Assembly (NCBI GenBank): GCA_002435785.1
Contig: DIUC01000088.1
Span: 1 to 14,481 of the forward strand
Direction: 5' to 3'
Source: Saprospiraceae bacterium UBA6168
GTDB lineage: Bacteria; Bacteroidota; Bacteroidia; Chitinophagales; Saprospiraceae
DNA: 14,481 nt
In this document: one piece after another, positions 11,886-14,481 of the stretch
Numbering within the stretch: position 1 is the first letter of the stretch
Layout of the letters: every line of letters starts with the position of its first letter
Program-made: the position numbers and the translations under genes
The notes under the pieces: generated by a model
Told to the model about the DNA's origin: nothing
Database searches by the model: none
The model's input: the letters and a program-made list of their open reading frames with translations, nothing else

Positions 11886-12309
11886 GGTTATCGTTTTTGT
11901 ATCATTTCTCTTTAGTGGGTGTTTAAAACTACTCGAATTTGGAAGATTTAAACAGTCACTTTTGCTTTCTGAATTAAAAGCAGGAGTATGATAAAGTTAT
12001 TAAAAAATACCTTTTAATAAGGTATATGGTTATGCTAAGGACGGCTTTGTTTTAAGGGGATAGCCATAAGGTTAAGTAGGGTTGAAGGTTAAGGGCCAAA
12101 AATAAATTTCGTACTATATTTGGGATAATTTAGGTTAACTAAAGAAGCCGGAGCGGAGCTTTTCTGCCCCGGCTTCTGATTCAATCTAAGAACGACCTAA
12201 ATTTAGTTATGCCAATATTATATACAAAGCAAGGAGAGGTATATTAGATTTAAGCAGTGGTGAGATTTCATAAACCAACTTCCCTGCTTATACTTTGATA
12301 AGGGTTAGG
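11886..12309. other. Intergenic region with sigma-gene leader, divergent -7 motifs and hairpins
   Basis: No gene is recognised here. It contains an inverted repeat ATACCTT/AAGGTAT (12007-12025), a minus-strand TATTTTTG (12097-12104) facing the sigma gene, and a plus-strand TATATTTG (12115-12122) that faces no gene. A terminator-like hairpin follows at 12143-12177, and a looser AAGCAG/CTGCTT pair lies around 12254-12291. Confidence 0.45.
12143..12177. terminator. Hairpin downstream of the coiled-coil protein gene
   Basis: AGAAGCCGG (12143-12151) pairs perfectly with CCGGCTTCT (12169-12177) around a 17-nt loop. It lies about 130 bp beyond the minus-strand stop at 12310, and on that strand ends in a short T-containing run (CTTCTTTAG). 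It could also end a short plus-strand transcript from the motif at 12115. Confidence 0.5.
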
Positions 12310-13287
12310 CTATTTTAGCTCGAAGCTATCTGTACCGGCGAGGAAGCCCTTGTTATAAACCTCGACCTGGTATTTGCCTGATTGAAAGGCCATATCTGGC
12401 GACCAAAGCAAGCAAAGGTCTTGTTCATCATTGAAGTATTCGGTCTCCGAAAACTGGGTATATCGGACTTTTTTCCCCGTTTTGCCAGTTTTGATGGCCC
12501 CTGAACCAAGGCTTTCCATGGCAAGCGTTTCACCACTTGGATTCATCACCCGAACAAAGAACTGCTCAATTCCCGGCTTTACCGTTTCGTTGGCTGTTGT
12601 AGTGAAGCAGATTTTCAACTGGTCCACTTTTTTTGCCGACTTTTTCAGTGGCGTCTTTCCGTTTGGCTTAATTTGGATTCCATCAACTTGAATGTTTTTC
12701 ACCTTGATGACAGCTCGGCTCTCCTCCGATTTGGAAGTATTCTGGTATTGGCTCACCAGTACCGCCTTGGCCCCGTTTCTTTGCATACCTTCCACCCTGT
12801 GGCCATGTGTGAATAAGGGGGCGCTGACTGCTGGGTGGCCGATATTATATGTTTTCATGCCGCTATTCTGGGCCTGCAACTGCACGATTTCCGTGCACGC
12901 TTTATCCCACTGGGATTGAAGGCTTTCCAATTCCTGTCGAACCTCCTTGAGCTTTTTGCTATCTACAAGCAATACCTCTATCTTCGCTTTCCTGGCGTCT
13001 AATTCCTCCATTTGCGCCTCAATAATTGCATTCAATTCGCTGTTGGCGCTTTTGTATTCTTCCAGTTCGCTCATAGCCTGCTGGTACTCGAAATCAAGTG
13101 CAGCTTGGAGGGTATGCGCTTCATTTATCTCTGTATATGCTTGCTCCAGCCGCTTGTTTTTCTCGATGTTGGCGTGGGAAAGATAGATGACGGTAAACAT
13201 CATCATCATGCCAAGAGAAGCCGCTGCTGTGAAAAAATGGCCATAAGGTGACGGTGTCACCGGTCGGGATGACGGTTTGTTGGTCAT
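12310..13287 (-). CDS. Membrane-anchored coiled-coil protein of unknown function
   Basis: The product has 325 residues and is not recognised as a named family. A short positively charged N-terminus (MTNKPSSRPVTPSPYGH) precedes one membrane helix (about 17-37, AAASLGMMMMFTVIYL), giving a probable type II topology with the bulk in the periplasm. Residues about 40-140 are strongly helical and heptad-like (LEQAYTEINEAHTLQAALDF, SELEEYKSANSELNAIIEAQ), ending near NSGMK. The C-terminal part (about 190-325) is beta-rich, with VKNIQVDGIQIKPNG, EQFFVRVMNPSGE and YQVEVYNKGFLAGTDSFELK. It resembles an immunoglobulin-like sandwich that could bind a partner in the envelope. It is a single-gene unit; a TATCTTTG element at 13529-13536 (minus) is the best promoter candidate. 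Confidence 0.75.
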   Translation of the reverse strand: MTNKPSSRPVTPSPYGHFFTAAASLGMMMMFTVIYLSHANIEKNKRLEQAYTEINEAHTLQAALDFEYQQAMSELEEYKSANSELNAIIEAQMEELDARKAKIEVLLVDSKKLKEVRQELESLQSQWDKACTEIVQLQAQNSGMKTYNIGHPAVSAPLFTHGHRVEGMQRNGAKAVLVSQYQNTSKSEESRAVIKVKNIQVDGIQIKPNGKTPLKKSAKKVDQLKICFTTTANETVKPGIEQFFVRVMNPSGETLAMESLGSGAIKTGKTGKKVRYTQFSETEYFNDEQDLCLLWSPDMAFQSGKYQVEVYNKGFLAGTDSFELK

Positions 13288-13622
13288 GGTAAATCTTTTT
13301 TAGTTAGGAATTATTTGTCTGGTAGATTTACAATCAGTAGCGGTATGTTTTTGTAGGAAGACTTTTATTTGTGTTCAAATGCCCCTTTTATCGAGGCAGG
13401 AAAAATTGATTTAGAAAAGTTTGTTAAAATCAAAAGGTAGCCTTTCAAAAGAATGTTCATTAACCCGTGAATTTTTATTGTAAAAAAAACGCACTAACCC
13501 ATCTTTAATGGGGCTTTCGAAGGCTGAACAAAGATAAATAGCTGTATTTGTAACACTACATATTGGCCTAAATAATCCCCTAACAAAAGGGTGAAAATTA
13601 TCAGGAATCCGACACCCTGAAC
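13288..13622. other. Divergent intergenic region between the coiled-coil and binding-protein genes
   Basis: This region is AT-rich. TATCTTTG on the minus strand (13529-13536) fits TAnnTTTG and would give the coiled-coil gene a leader of about 235 nt. Small inverted pairs CCCAT/ATGGG (13498-13512) and TGCC/GGCA (near 13380-13400) are present. No gene or RNA is recognised. Confidence 0.4.
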
Positions 13623-13630
13623 TACCTTTG
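13623..13630 (+). promoter_or_regulatory. Candidate -7 element of the binding-protein gene
   Basis: TACCTTTG matches TAnnTTTG and lies 43 bp before the TTG start codon, giving a leader of about 37 nt. No clear TTG -33 element stands at the usual distance. Confidence 0.4.
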
Positions 13631-13673
13631 ACCAGCGGATGGTGTAAACAGCGCCCCGCTCAAAACTCAGCGC

Positions 13674-14471
13674 TTGAAAACCTTCACCGACCAACTCGGC
13701 AACTCCCTCCAACTCAGTGCACTACCCCAGCGCATCATCTCCTTGGTGCCGTCGCAGACCGAGCTGCTCTTCGACCTCGGCCTTGACGAGGAGGTGGTCG
13801 GACTGACCAAGTTCTGCGTTCACCCCAAAGAAAAATGGCGGTCCAAACCCCGGGTTGGCGGCACCAAAAAGGTTGATTTTGCAAAAATAGCGGCCCTCCA
13901 ACCCGACCTCCTCATCGGCAACAAGGAAGAGAACGACCGCACCCAAATCGAGGAGCTGCGCAAACACTACCCCGTCTGGATGAGCGACGTCGTGACCGTG
14001 GAAGATGCCCTTGACATGATAAAATCGCTGGGCGAAATCACGGGAAAGTCCCATCGTTCAACCCAATTGGTTGCCCAAATTAGCACGGCCTTCCAATCCG
14101 CCACCGCAAATCCACCATCACCAATTCGTGTTGCGTACCTCATCTGGTATCGCCCGTGGATGGCTGTGGGCAGCGACACCTTCATTGACAGCATGTTGGC
14201 GCAGGCTGGCTTCACAAATGTTTTTCACCAAAAAACACGCTATCCCGAAATCACGTTGGAGGAACTGGCCGCAGCGGCGCCGGAGGTGGTCATGCTCTCG
14301 TCCGAGCCGTTCCCGTTCAAGCAGCGGCACATCGCCGAAATTGAACAACTTTGTCCCTTGGCTGTCGTAAAACAGGTGGACGGGGAGTTGTTCTCTTGGT
14401 ACGGTAGCCGTATGTTGCAGGCTGCGCCTTATTTCGCCAGCTTGCGCAATGAAATTATAGCTCGACTTTAG
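13674..14471 (+). CDS. ABC-type cobalamin/Fe(III)-siderophore binding-protein family (BtuF/FepB-like), without signal peptide
   Basis: The product has 265 residues and belongs to the helical-backbone metal-receptor superfamily. The N-lobe begins at once with FTDQLGNSLQLSALPQRIIS and LVPSQTELLFDLGLDEEVVG (24-43), the family's signature strand-helix. TKKVDFAKIAALQPDLLIGN (64-83) and EDALDMIKSLGEITGK (110-125) follow, the latter entering the backbone helix. The C-lobe has WYRPWMAVGSDTFIDSMLAQAGFTNVF and YPEITLEELAAAAPEVVMLSSEPFPF. The only start that fits is a TTG at 13674: upstream in frame there is no ATG or GTG before a TGA at 13629. No signal peptide or lipobox precedes the domain, so the protein looks cytoplasmic, unlike classical BtuF. 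No permease or ATPase gene adjoins it within the window. The ligand is not identifiable. Confidence 0.85.
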   Translation: MKTFTDQLGNSLQLSALPQRIISLVPSQTELLFDLGLDEEVVGLTKFCVHPKEKWRSKPRVGGTKKVDFAKIAALQPDLLIGNKEENDRTQIEELRKHYPVWMSDVVTVEDALDMIKSLGEITGKSHRSTQLVAQISTAFQSATANPPSPIRVAYLIWYRPWMAVGSDTFIDSMLAQAGFTNVFHQKTRYPEITLEELAAAAPEVVMLSSEPFPFKQRHIAEIEQLCPLAVVKQVDGELFSWYGSRMLQAAPYFASLRNEIIARL

Positions 14472-14481
14472 CCATTTGAAA

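Overview
The window looks like a chromosomal segment of an environmental Bacteroidota bacterium, probably a Saprospiria/Chitinophagia-type lineage. The evidence is Bacteroidetes-style promoters (TTG, then about 20 nt, then TAnnTTTG), starts without Shine-Dalgarno sequences, several lipoproteins with Bacteroidota-type lipoboxes, a DUF4382 lipoprotein and a lone ECF sigma factor. The assignment is inferred from content only; no rRNA or tRNA is present.

Positions 1-2400 are AT-rich and unlike the rest. Three single-gene units lie head to tail on the minus strand: a PhyH-like dioxygenase, a RibD-C/DHFR-fold reductase and a leucine-rich-repeat protein. They are separated by two related 132-bp imperfect palindromes (636-767 and 1432-1563). 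The ends of these palindromes behave like integron attC sites. The R'' heptamer at the end of each complete unit is the exact reverse complement of the heptamer at that unit's own start, not of the one it sits beside. That is the pattern left by cassette insertion between G and TT of GTT. A well-formed Bacteroidetes promoter (2366-2396) points into the first unit, just outside the last boundary (2333). No integrase gene is in the window, so this is best called an integron-like cassette array or an integrase-less attC cluster. It is the most interesting part of the window.

Positions 2400-3490 hold no intact gene. They contain two back-to-back palindromes, a tandem pair of identical hairpins, a decayed 3' end of an ssb gene and an array of 21-bp repeats with a 64-bp higher-order period. 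Positions 3492-6729 encode a three-part ABC export system in DevB-DevC-DevA order: a lipid-anchored membrane fusion protein, an FtsX/MacB-type permease and a LolD-like ATPase. A strong bidirectional terminator follows.

Positions 6824-14471 are ordinary backbone: a lipoprotein with a duplicated Cys4 module (-), a class III CoA-transferase (-), an OmpA-domain lipoprotein (+), a DUF4382 lipoprotein (-), an ECF sigma factor (-), a membrane-anchored coiled-coil protein of unknown function (-) and a BtuF/FepB-like binding protein without signal peptide (+). Most are single-gene units with their own hairpin terminators. Several have long structured leaders.
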